Below are positions 51,301-61,600 of a stretch of 64,000 nt of DNA, piece after piece; positions within the stretch are counted from its first letter, which is position 1, and every line of letters begins with the position of its first letter. Where the stretch lies: the NCBI GenBank assembly GCA_025331565.1, contig JAFREQ010000158.1, positions 194,501 through 258,500 of the forward strand, given 5' to 3'. Under the pieces are notes generated by a model, which searched no databases, was not told where the DNA came from, and worked only from the letters and a program-made list of their open reading frames with translations. Position numbers and translations under genes: made by a program. The DNA comes from Holacanthus passer. Lineage: Eukaryota; Chordata; Actinopteri; Pomacanthidae.

Positions 51301-51640
51301 AGCACTTACAAGGCATTGGTTGCTTTCTGACCCACCCACAGTACAGGAGTGGATAGGTATAGTAAATGACATTTATCTTATGGAAAGGATTACCTTCTCG
51401 CATTTACTAAACTCTGGACCAAGTGGGTTAGATATGTTAGTCCCTTACACACAGAAGTACTGAATGAATGATCCTGTAATGCTGTTTTTATATTTTATTT
51501 TTAAATGTTTTAATGGGCCTAACAATTAGTCTTGTATTACTTATATTTTATTTCGAAACTCCCTGGTAGGCCTTTTTTATATATATGTGCATCTTCCCCC
51601 TCCAAAAAAAAGAAACAGTGAAATGTGACCATACACACTT

Positions 51641-51673
<33 letters not shown>

Positions 51674-54600
51674 GGTGTGGCTCTCTGACTCCTTGTTGAA
51701 TAAATAAATGTGAAGAATGCAGAGTGTCAAGGACGACGTGTTGGAACAAACACCTGAACACACCGTCTATTATCTCTGAACAACAGTCACAGCTGATCGA
51801 CTGGAGCTGTGTTACTGGTCACACTGGGCACCACGGTGGCCACGGAGGAGCAAATCTGCTGGGAGCTCTGGGAGTAAACTTGGGTGGGCAACAGGGGAGT
51901 TTGCTCTCCTCTCAGGCTCTGCTCCTCTCGGGCTCTGCTCCTCTCGAGCTCTCCTCCTCTCGGGCTCTCCTCCTCTCGGGCTCTGCTCCTCTCGGGCTCT
52001 GCTCCTCTCGAGCTCTGCTCCTCTCGGGCCCTGCTCCTCTCGGGCCCTGCTCCTCTCGGGCTCTGTTCCTCTCGGGCTCTGCTCCTCTCGAGCTCTGCTC
52101 CTCTCGGGCCCTGCTCCTCTCGGGCCCTGCTCCTCTCGGGCTCTGTTCCTCTCGGGTTCTGCTCCTCTCGGGCCCTGTTCCTCTCGGGCCCTGCTCCTCT
52201 CGGGCCCTGTTCCTCTCAGGTTCTGTTCCTCTCAGGTTCTGTTCCTCTCAGGCTTTGTTCCTCTCAGGCTCTGCTCCTCTCAGGCTCTGCTCCTCTCAGG
52301 TTCTCCTCCTCTCCCCTGTTCTCAGTCATCTCTTCTCTCCTCATTGTTACGGTGTTACAATAATAAGTGTCCCATAAACAAGTGACAGGAACATTCCTAA
52401 TCCTACTCAAAGCGACCCGACTTAAATCGGGTCATCTGCTGATCGCACAGTGTGATCACAGAAGCCAGCTGAGTCCTAAATGCTGGTCCTGATCCTTGAT
52501 AAATGGGGCAGGTTGTGTCAGGAAGGGGAACCGGTGAAAAGAGTCTCTGTCAATCAAATATGATCCGCTGTGGCTCAAACTCTAACTATTCATAAATGAT
52601 CATTTTCACACACGGTTTAACACTTTACACAAACTGCTCCAGTCGACAGTGATACAGCAATGTTACGCTCATATTTCACTGTTTCACTGTTTTCCACTTT
52701 GTAAAATATTTGAAAGTCATGAAACAGACCGTTCAGTTCACACTGGAACCTGCAACCACTGCTGTATCATTGCTCACCATATATTTATTCATATATGTGA
52801 TCTTACTTGGCGTAGGCCTTCTCCAGCAGAGCGCTCCAGAACTCCCTCCCCTCCGCAGAGTGGACAAACAACAGCTCTCCATTTCTGACCGGCAGGCGGT
52901 CGTCAATCACTACGTCCACCCACTCACCAAACTGCCAGAACTACAGACAGACAGACAGACAGACAGATGACAGGTGTAGAGACAGACACTCATTTGATTA
53001 TAAATCAAAAGATTCATGTTTTAAGTGCAGTCATCAAGCAATAGAAGTACTATTTGCTATAGAAGTACATGTAGAGGTACTAACAGCTGTAAAAGAAGTA
53101 GTACAAGGTATAGGACTATTTGTGCACCTGGTACCTTCTTAAATATTTAGAAAACTAGTACTGGTACTGCGTATTTGTGTACCTGGAAGTGGAAGATGCC
53201 GGCGTACTCTCCTTCCCTGAAGCTTTGTCCATGTGGGACGACTCGAGCCAGAATTTCCTGGTTGAGGGTCAGAGAGGCGATGGCGGCCAGCAGCCAGCAG
53301 TCACCTGGGTGACAGACAGGAAGAGGGCGGGACTTAGAGCTTTACATCGAAAAACGTCAGTCAACTACTTGAAGGTACTGAACTGTAAAAATCAAAGCCA
53401 AGAGATCAACAATAATCAGATCATGGAGGCTGTGAAAAGGATCATGTGACTTAGGTTGTTTCTGTTCAGCAAATGACTGTCAGATGTCAGAGTGTCCTTA
53501 AACACAGCACCAGAAAGAAAGCTACCCCAATCAGGTGTTTTGGAGCCGTGTCTTTGGAGGGATGGGAGCTTTTCAGTCGGATACTTTGAAAATCTAGCTG
53601 ACTCTTGCTGGTTTCTCCAACGTTACCAACTGCTGCTTTAGTAATGTGCTGTTCAGCGACCTGCCTGCACTCAGCTGCTCTGTGCTCTGATTGGCTGAAC
53701 TCTCCCAGGTGTTTCCCTTTATTACTATAGAAACCCTTTCCAGATGGACAAACTACAGGGATTAAATAAAATATTACAAACATAAGAAAAAAGTGAATAA
53801 CTGGACAGCTAGCTTAGCTTAGCATAAAGACTGGAAACAGCCACAACCTGAGCGTCGTCACATGATGCTGTTGAACGCATCATCATTAGTGGACGTCTTC
53901 ATATGGACAAACGTTTCAGTGAAAATGAATGAAGTGAAATCCCTGCTCAGCTCCAGCTTCTGGTTTAAAATGCTGATCTGGTCTTGATTTAGATACAAAG
54001 TGAAGTGAGTTCATCTGCAGGCGGATCCTGATTTGACTTCCAAATAAGTTTCTGTCTGTTTTCCATCAGATCAGATCTGAGAGTTCAGTTACATCAGGTC
54101 TACATTCGTTCAGGACTGGTTCAGTTAAGGTTCATCTCATCTTCAGCTCATCTCTGAGCTGATATAAACAAACAGGCTGTAAACAGGCTGCTAACAGTCT
54201 GTAAGCAGGCTGTAAACAGACTGCTAACTGGCTGCTCCACATTAATGGTTGTTGGGTCAGTTTGGAGCCTGGATACCTGCAAACTCAGACTCAGGGATGA
54301 AACAAGTTCTGCCAACTTCAAAAAAATCTGTAGATATTTTTATCTGATATAACTATTTTGATTTAGAGGTTTTTTTTTAATTCTCCTGACAGACTGATCG
54401 AATTGAGAACTGATCCTCATCAGACTTGTTTCCACTGCATTGCCTTTGTTTCTTCACGTCTCTTTAAGATGAATAATAATTCCAACCTGTTTGTACTTGC
54501 AAATAACAAATGAAGGTATTTGAAGTGGAGGTGTGTGTGGCCACCGCCTCTGGTCCTGGAACCAGTTCTTCCAGTCTGACCGGCTTTATTACCCTGACAG

Positions 54601-57408
54601 TATTTCTGACTCTGTGAGCTTCACTCACTTCTATGTTTTCATTGAACACCTTGTTAGAGTTTATAGATGCCTGAAGTACTTTTTACTTCAGTTACTCACT
54701 ACTTTATAAATAAAGCTTTTACAAACCAAATGTGTGGAAAGCAGTTAAAATTAGCTTCACCTTCACCAACTATAACAGTAAAATGCTGCTTCGCCTCAAT
54801 GGATGAGTAATAATAGTCTAATAACAGGACACTAATAGAGACACTCAGTCCACTCGGTCCATTCAGTCCACTGAGTTTTAGTACTTTTGTACTTTAACTG
54901 GAGTGAAACTATGAATGCAGGACTTTCACTTATAATCAAGCATTTTATATTGTAGTATTGCTGCCACCACCAGTCATGTGATGAAATGTGTATCATATGC
55001 ATTACATACATTGGACAGTTAATGCTTTGCTGTCCTATGAAAACCACATATGTCCAAGTTTGGTGAATTTTCAGACAAACTGAAGAGACTCCACTGACAG
55101 ATTCAAAGGTTCCTTTATGGGATGAAAATTCTCCAACTCCTTCAATTAAATAATCTTAAAATGCACTGAATATCTGCTTTATGTGCTCAATGATGAAAAC
55201 TGACTTTTATTTAATAATGAAAAGTTGATGTTCTGTGGATATGTGGTTTTGAAATGACAGTGATGAACACATTATGACACTGATGTAGATTCATGGCATG
55301 TAAGACGTAACAGTTATAATGATGTGAGATGTTTGTTGGGAGCTCATGAGCCACTGTTGTCCAGTTTTCAGCAGATTAGAACAATAAAGGAGCACATCAT
55401 CTGCGAAACAGGACACCGGTGGCACTGTGGAGCTGCTCCACCTGAATTCAACTGGTGTGTCTGTGTTTGTTCTCACCCAGAGCTCCCTGACAGATGTCGG
55501 TCCTGGAGGCTCCAGAGACGATGAACTCGGGGTTAGAGGTCAACTCCTGCAGAGGAAAGACAAGACACATTGGCGACCAGACCGAACAGCAGGTTAATGC
55601 TGCCTCATTTACGCCTGCTTTCTGATCTGATGCAGGAAGCTGCTCAGTTTAAACAGCTCAGCAGAGTTTAGAGGATAAGAAGATGTTTGAAGCTGCATTC
55701 ACACAATATCTGCAGAACAGGAAGAGCAGGAAATTTAGCGTTATTTCAAGATGGCTCCCTCCACCACCAAACCTGTTCTCACATCACATCACAAGTGAAA
55801 TCAGATTAAAAAATTCATCAAAGTTATTTTGACTGAATCGATTTTCTAAGTGTTGATATTAGATTCAATCCAGATTTTTATTTATTTTTTGTGACACGTT
55901 CACAACAAACAGAATGCAGACAAGGACGAACTGAAGCCGACTGGGGCCTTCAAACATCTCAGATTGTCGTCAGGCCAAAATAATGATTTAGAACAACGAC
56001 AGACATGAAAAAACAGATGGTGTGATCTCCTTCCTGCTCTCCAGAGGATGAACATCATCTTTCCTCTAGCACCACCTTCAAGACAAACTGTAAATGTTCA
56101 GACTGTAAGAACAGATGACTGATCATCACATTGATTAGAACGATCTCTGCAGCATGTAAGGGGCGCTAACGGGGCGGCTTTGCTCAGACATCAAAAGTCA
56201 AATGGACGATTTTGTCCAGAGAACTGGATGAAACAACAGCTTTCGATCATATCACATGGTCTTCATCAGCAGATCTGAGCCCTTAAAGAACTTCTGCTCG
56301 TTGCTGGTTCCATTCTTTCACCCTGGAAATACGAATCTTTACCACAAACATAAACCCTGAGTTAACTGAAGAAATGAATTTAATTTCCAGATTAAAAGGA
56401 TCCAGATTTTTCTGCATCATCATCCTCGTCGTCAGGCTCCACTGAGGCTAAAATCATGTTTTCACAGCGGGAGTCGCCCAGTTTAACCAGAGCTCCCAGT
56501 GTGAAGGTGACGTCAGCAAACTGTGATCAAACACAGTGACGGAAAACCAAAGTGAAACACAATCACCTATAATCTATAATGATAATAATCTGCTGACAGA
56601 GTGTGTTTTCAGATCTCACAGCTGATTTTCATCCAGACCAACTGAAGTGATGTGAGAGCACGTCTGACCTGCAGACACCTCAGACCAAACTCCGTTCACA
56701 AAACCCCCGTTTTAATTCCCCCTGTCTTCCTCCCGGACACATATATAAAGAAAAAACATTACATTAAAAAGCAGAAAAACAGCCGACAGACTTCTTGATT
56801 CTGTAAACAACAACAGCAACGCTGAGAGATAAACAAGTAAACAGATCGGATACAAACAACAGACAAACTGAATCAAAGTGCTGCTGAGCTGATTTGTGCT
56901 AAAAATCTTTTTTTTCTGAACCAGGTTTGGTTTGATGTCGCTTCAAGAACCATTAAATGTTTAATATCAAAGAAAAATTCAGGTCGAGTTTTAATCGACA
57001 GGTTTGATAGAAATCAATACATGTAAAAGCTCTGACTTATTGAATTTCAGTTAAAAGGTAGTTCAGTTAAATGAGGCTGTGTTCCGTTTAAAATTGGCAG
57101 TTTTTTGAGTGAAGTCTGGCGTCAGAGCGTCTGAACCAAACTCCCTTAGAATAAAGGGAGATTTAACTGACCGGCGGTCGCTCCCACGAGACCCCGCGGA
57201 CTTTGGCCGAGTTCGGGCCCAGTTCGTTGAAGCCGAGCGAGGCGGGCAGCGCCGGGAACGAGTCGTCCTGGAACAGGCGGCCGGACTCGAAGCAGCTGCG
57301 CCGCAGAGCCTCGAAGTCCTGGTTCAGGTACCGGACGGCCTGGTCGTGGGAGCCCACGCCCTGGTCCCGGTCCCGGCGGCGCTGCAGGGAGGTGGCGATG
57401 CCCGACAT
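36344..57408 (-). CDS. capn2-like: calpain-2-like catalytic subunit
   Basis: Twenty-one exons: 57408-57172, 55546-55477, 53304-53183, 52940-52807, 48324-48156, 47653-47570, 47349-47264, 46016-45942, 45850-45690, 45535-45366, 44608-44597, 44477-44266, 43922-43886, 43015-42950, 42856-42799, 42719-42655, 42234-42166, 38176-38098, 37088-36972, 36879-36821, 36367-36344. Phase holds throughout, giving 701 residues (human CAPN2: 700). This is a cytosolic calcium-activated cysteine protease. Catalytic residues are Cys105 (QGALGDCWLL), His263 (KGHAYS) and Asn287 (RNPWG). A C2-like domain III and a penta-EF-hand follow, with loops LDKDGSGKLG, KDVDNSGTMS and LDKDNSGSIK. The start MSGIATSLQ and SHDQAVRYLNQDFEALR favour CAPN2 over CAPN1 or CAPN9; CAPN8 is not excluded. 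One odd point: the usual GGIAEWYEL reads GGIAEAHEL (215-216). Confidence 0.95.
38397..42055. repeat. 3.66-kb minisatellite of 19-20-bp units
   Basis: About 185-190 tandem units of the type GGTCGGACAGTCGGGGTTC and AGTCGGACAGTCTGAGTTA fill most of calpain intron 17. Variation is concentrated at a few positions (GGTC/AGTC, CGGGG/CTGAG/CTGGG, TTC/TTA), and blocks of variants recur in the same order, indicating amplification of multi-unit blocks. Units with TCAGACAGTCTGA have perfect 6-bp inverted arms around one base. The long open frames in this array are by-products of the repeat, not genes. Confidence 0.97.
44597..44608 (-). other. capn2-like: 12-nt microexon of the calpain gene
   Basis: The exon GTTCCTGATGAG (Val-Pro-Asp-Glu) is bounded by TTTCAG and GTAAGA and is needed to join YE|VPDE|FRSQ in phase. 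A 12-nt exon at this place is a known feature of conventional calpain genes. Confidence 0.88.
46190..46690 (+). mobile_element. LINE 3' fragment with (ATTCTG)n tail
   Basis: A short coding-like piece with KNSFFLTAAGLINETRE, then a T/A-rich region closing with GACAATAAATCTGATTCTGATTCTAG. The terminal short repeat after AATAAA marks a non-LTR element end. It lies antisense in a calpain intron. The clade is not certain (Rex-like suggested). Confidence 0.6.
48600..49437 (+). mobile_element. L1-type LINE, ORF1 remnant
   Basis: The frame matches the L1 ORF1 RNA-binding protein (transposase_22 / RRM-CTD type): IYGIPEDKEG, FLDNLLKTSLDFP, then VRFGSWRTKEEV, YVDHDFLPEVLKKRSEYTKA and VKTPATPEEIQLLSTWQV. 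The long coiled coil expected between residues ending EFRRDN and IYGIPED is deleted. A stop with frame change (about 48,917-48,955) separates the two conserved blocks. ORF1p normally coats LINE RNA in trimers; this copy cannot make a full protein. It lies antisense in calpain intron 4. Confidence 0.85.
49860..50245 (+). mobile_element. L1-type LINE, ORF2 fragment (late RT region)
   Basis: Overlapping frames give DEYKLSNKLQIIQWRAYNP, FKPNTIDKGFNGF and then TTFYSLTEKGQFKIFERLRE and FYRFLQVRNRFEHNI, the part of L1 ORF2 that follows the reverse-transcriptase core. A frameshift separates the pieces. Most of ORF2, including endonuclease and RT catalytic motifs, is absent between ORF1 and here. Confidence 0.75.
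50246..50900. other. unidentified insert within the L1 remnant
   Basis: A purine-rich stretch (GGAAAGGGAGGGGGGAGGAAGG...) followed by a CT-rich stretch and CACA/CATA runs separates two L1 ORF2 pieces. I recognise no coding domain. It may be the 5' region of another LINE or a nested insertion. Confidence 0.35.
50901..51480 (+). mobile_element. L1-type LINE, ORF2 C-terminal remnant
   Basis: Pieces read CWRQRGHREANHWHVFWECP (the Cys/His knuckle at the ORF2 end), FWTELHKVLGGIF, and after a frame change ALTRHWLLSDPPTVQEWI and IYLMERITFS. Stops and a frameshift make it inactive. Together with the ORF1 and ORF2 pieces upstream it marks one or more deleted L1 copies in this intron. Confidence 0.75.
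51643..51671. repeat. (TG)n microsatellite
   Basis: About 14 TG units deep inside calpain intron 4, far from any splice site. Confidence 0.93.
51903..52317. repeat. minisatellite of 16-bp units
   Basis: About 26 copies of CTCGGGCTCTGCTCCT with variants (CGAG, GCCCTG, TTCTGTTCCTCTCAGG). Because 16 is not a multiple of three and the unit lacks stops, long open frames run through it in several frames. It lies in calpain intron 4. Confidence 0.95.
53803..53842 (+). repeat. fish interspersed repeat, copy B
   Basis: GGACAGCTAGCTTAGCTTAGCATAAAGACTGGAAACAG matches copy A at 18,391-18,466. Confidence 0.6.
56030..56190 (+). repeat. interspersed repeat, copy 2
   Basis: Partner of the repeat at 505-665: CCTTCCTGCTCTCCAGAGGATGAA, GCACCACCTTCAAGACAAAC, TTCAGACTGTAAGAACAGAT and GCAGCATGTAAGGGGCGCTAAC occur in the same order. 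It lies in calpain intron 1. Confidence 0.6.
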
Positions 57409-57500
57409 GCTGGGGGGTCCTAGAGGGTCCTGGAGAAACCTGGAGAGACCTGCAGAGTCCTGGAGAAACCTGGAGAGTCCTGGAGAGTCCTGCAGTTTAG
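57409..57500. repeat. short tandem repeat in the calpain 5' leader
   Basis: Repeats of CCTGGAGA(A/G)(A/T)C sit directly in front of the calpain start codon (on the transcript, TCTCCAGG units). This is a small GA/CT minisatellite in the 5' UTR or proximal promoter. Confidence 0.75.
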
Positions 57501-58575
57501 AGGCTGCAGGTCTGAGATGTCAGGAAGGGAGTTGTCAATCTGCTGGGATTTAAGACCCAGTCAAACAGGTGAGTGACAGGTGAGACTTCCGGTACATACC
57601 TTCAAAATAAAAGAGCTATTGGCAGCAGGTGACAACGACACCTGTTTTTGAAAAATACTTTTCAAAGAAGATCCTGCAGATGTTTTATATTGAACTCGTG
57701 CTCTTCACGATTTCATCAATTGGGCAAAACAAGCAGTTAAAGAAGCAACCTGCCGCTGTCTTTTGATACACTGGTGCTATTATTGTGAAGACTTCACACC
57801 AAACTTCCGGTCTCTGTATAAAAAATCTGTAAACATGAAGCAGGAAGTTTCTGCTGTTCAGACACCGAAATACACAAAGTTTCAGCTTCTGACCTTCTGT
57901 TTGTGTTTTGAGGTGAAACTGTTTCACTCAGAGGAAGTAATCAGATTATTTACTGCAGTAAAAGTAAACGTATTGAAAATGTTCCTTCAGTAAGAGTCTG
58001 TAAGCATCATCAGTCAAATGTCCTCAAACTGTGTCTGTGTCTGTTCTTCTGTTCCATCTTCTGTCGTCACAGGATTTTTCCTCCTCATTCATGTAAAAGC
58101 AGGATTTTTCCTGTTGGAGCTCATTTTGAACTATTTTGTTCAGGACTGAAACTAATGATTCTTTTCATTCTGGATTCAGCTGCTGATTATTTTCTCCATC
58201 GATCGATCGATTGTTTGGTTTGTAAAGATTCTGAAAACAGTGAGAAATGTGGTCACAATGATTCAAAGTGACACCTTCACAATGTTGGTTTGCTCCAAGC
58301 AACAGAACAAACCATTTTTGTCCATTTGACCCAGATTATTTATGAACATATGTGTATGTAAGATTTAAAAAGCCGAATCAAAGACAGAAAAAGTGAAATA
58401 CAATATTTAGTTTATGTATTAAACAGTTTAATGAGTCACAGTTAAAACATGTTAAACGACAGTTATTTAACATTCTGTCTTTAATAACTGAATGAGCAAA
58501 AACGTTTATCTGAAGGTGAATGAAGTTCAGTTTGTGCTGCTCACAGATTTCTGTCACTGGTGATGATCCAATGAT
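57501..58575. other. spacer between the tandem calpain genes
   Basis: About 1.1 kb lies between the start of the first calpain and the poly(A) signal of the second. The proximal part should hold the promoter of the first gene, but I see no TATA box or other clear element. Nothing else is recognised. Confidence 0.5.
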
Positions 58576-58581
58576 TTTATT
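58576..58581 (-). terminator. poly(A) signal of the second calpain gene
   Basis: TTTATT on the plus strand (AATAAA on the minus strand), about 100 bp past the stop codon at 58,678-58,680. Confidence 0.6.
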
Positions 58582-58677
58582 AAAACAACAACAGGAACAA
58601 CATCAACAGCTGCTGTCTGTCCTTCAAACTGTGGAGACATCAGAAAACTCCCAGCATGCACCTGCAGCGGGCGGCTG

Positions 58678-61600
58678 TCAGTTGATGGCGAGGCAGAGCC
58701 ACTGCAGGAGGAGAAGAAGAGTTCAGAGATGATGTCACAAGGCAGCTGGTTCAGCACCAGTCAGACCAGTACAGGAGTTTTACCTGCTGCAGGTCCAGCT
58801 GGATCGTCCCCTGGTTCTTCTTGTCCAGAGCTCTGAACATCTCTGAGGAAGAAAAGGAAAATGTTTTAAATAATGTTTAAATATTTTAAAGCCATTATTT
58901 AAAAAACAGTGTCATCTCTGTACTGGGAACACTGGGAAGCAGTCAGTAAATATTCATTTATTAATACTGAGACTGTTTGAAACTTTGGAGCTTCTGGAAC
59001 GTCGTCATGGAGACAGATGTTCAAATCTGACAGCATGTTTGTGAAGCTGCTGAAGAAACAACTTATTTGAGACCAAATAGTTCCAGGACAGATGGAGCCA
59101 CACAGAAACTTTAGCAAAGACTAAATGTAGTTCCTGCTGGTGTCAGACAGCGGGCAGAGTTTGCAGCAATAACTGTCACTGATTATTCACACAAGAAGAA
59201 TTTGAACTTCATCAGCAGGAAACAATAAGAGATGCTGCAGACGCGCAGATCAGTTTCTTTAAAATGAGAACCAGACTGATAATCAGACTGAGTTTTCCTT
59301 TTGTTTCACTTCATTCGTTGGTTCAGTTTTCTGTCGGTGTCAGTTCAGAGGTCTGAAGCTGTTTGAACCTCAGGCTGCTCTTCACACTCAGACTCACTGA
59401 AGAGCATCTCCAGACGGATCAGACACCCGATGAAACAGTCGAAGTCGACGGCAAGATTTGTGTCGGCATAACGACTGACTATCTCCTGAATCACAGTGCT
59501 GTTCACCTGGAAACCTGACAGACAGACAGACAGACAGAGATGTGAGTGCAGTAACAGTGAGCATCCAGCAGGTGGAGATCTTTTCTTTGTGGCCTGGGAT
59601 CTCTGTTTAAAAGATCAAGAGAGAGAAAGAACCCTGGAACCTTCTGAAGATTCTGAAAACCTCTTTTAGAACCACTGAGCCCCTTTTTAAAATGAGGCCT
59701 TGAAATAATAATAATAATAACCTTTATTTTTAGATCACGTTTTACAGACAAACTGCAGCAACTGTTAAAACAGCTCTAATATTAAAATAGACTTTAAAAG
59801 CCTCTTTGTTAGTGTAAAGGGTTAAATATGTGTGTAGACACCATAAATACATAGACATGAATATGCAGAGTTAAAAAGGTTTTTTAAAAATGGTTAAAAA
59901 GATAAAAAGCCATAGTGTGTTAAAAATGTCAGAGAAAATCTATTGAAAAGCTATTGGGACAATAGTGCAGTTCATTGTGGTACTATGGTACAGTTCTTTG
60001 CTAAAGAAGTTAAACAAGTTAAATGTGGTTAAAAATAGACACCCCTGTATTTTTTCCCAATTTTATTGTGTCTTAAATAGTGATAGTAAAATGCCAGTTT
60101 CATTGTTGTACCACTTGTTGCAGTATTAGAACGATACTGAAACAGGTCAGCAGAGGGCGCACATCGCTTGCGAGGAACCCTAAAACCCTACAGAAGCACG
60201 CGCTGCAGAATAAATCCAGCTACGCTTGTCTGCCTCTTTGTTCATACATACAGGTGGGTTCGTTTTCCTCTAAAACCTATACATGTACCCCAGGATGAGG
60301 GACAAGAGTGTTGTGAATCCTTGGTGAAAATGTGTAACGTTTAACGTGGAATAGTTTTGCGGTAATTTAGTGAAATAGAGACGTGTTGCTGTACTCTGCC
60401 ATGCTAGGTTAGCGGGCCTGTTGCTAATGGTAATACGGCAATAAATGCTAATAAGACACACAGGGTGTTTGTTTTATTATGTTAACCAGACCAACAGATA
60501 TAAAGGGATAAGATGTTTATTTTGCTTTCTGTTTATTAGTTTTACTGCCCAATTTAAGTGTATTCATTGTTACTGTTACACTTGTAGTATATAGTGACTT
60601 ACCTGGAGCTACAATAAGTGTTTTAACACCTCAGAGAGTCAGGTGTTATTGTCACTGATGTTTTATGTGATATGTTAGTCATTTTGAAACTATGAGTACT
60701 TTGTTGTTTGTATTTCCTATTTTAAGGAGATAGAATAAATCCTGCAGTCGAGCTGAATGGAAGCTAAACTTGTCTGCCTTTTTGTTCGTACATGCAGACG
60801 GCGGCAGCAGGGTTTGCGACCACCCCCCTCCCTGACACCCTTAGGCCAGGGGGGGCAACATTAGTTTAGACATTCACACACTAAAAGCCAAGGAACCATT
60901 TCTATATTCTATAGAACCTTTCAATCATTAAACATGACTTATAAAACCCTGGATTATCTTTAAGGAACCGTGAAACCTCTTTTAGATCTCATGAAAGCTG
61001 TGAGTAACTGAGATGTAGCTTCATTTTTAAATAACTGACAGCAACATCCATCCAGCTACTTCAGGAACCTATAGAACCTCTAAAGAACACCAGAGCCTCT
61101 TTTTACCATGTAACCAGCATAAAAGTGCATGGCCACTAAAGGGTTAACTCCCTACACGTTGGCTTGTTCGATCTTCTGCGCAGCTTTTCTGAGCCGACCT
61201 GTTGCTGGGCGGACCTGCTGCTGAAGAGAGCGCGCGCAGAGAGATGAGAGCCGCTAGATGTAAAGCATAGAAAAATAACGATAGAAATAAGAACTAAATC
61301 AGCTGAAGAACCGAAGACAAGAACTTGCTGGTTCTGTTTACTGTTGACGGTGCGTTGCTCCGGTGGTAAACGAGCCGGGTGGAGTTGACTTTTACCGATG
61401 CTCCGGTGAGTTACAAAGCTACCTAGCTGTTAGCTTGTGTAACGTAACTTGTTTGTATTGAGTTAAAATGAGCTAAAACCAGTTGGAGTAAATTCCTGAA
61501 GCGCAGAATGTTATATATATTATTGTGTTGGATACGTTTATGTGTATTTTATTTAAGTTGATTCATTATAAACGTATGTTACAACAAACTATTGTTGGTT

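Noticed and set aside
51724..52377. A 217-residue open frame rich in Leu-Leu-Leu-Ser-Gly repeats
   Set aside because: It is the translation of a 16-bp minisatellite lacking stop codons; a second frame is open over the same bases and there is no start context, splice or domain support.
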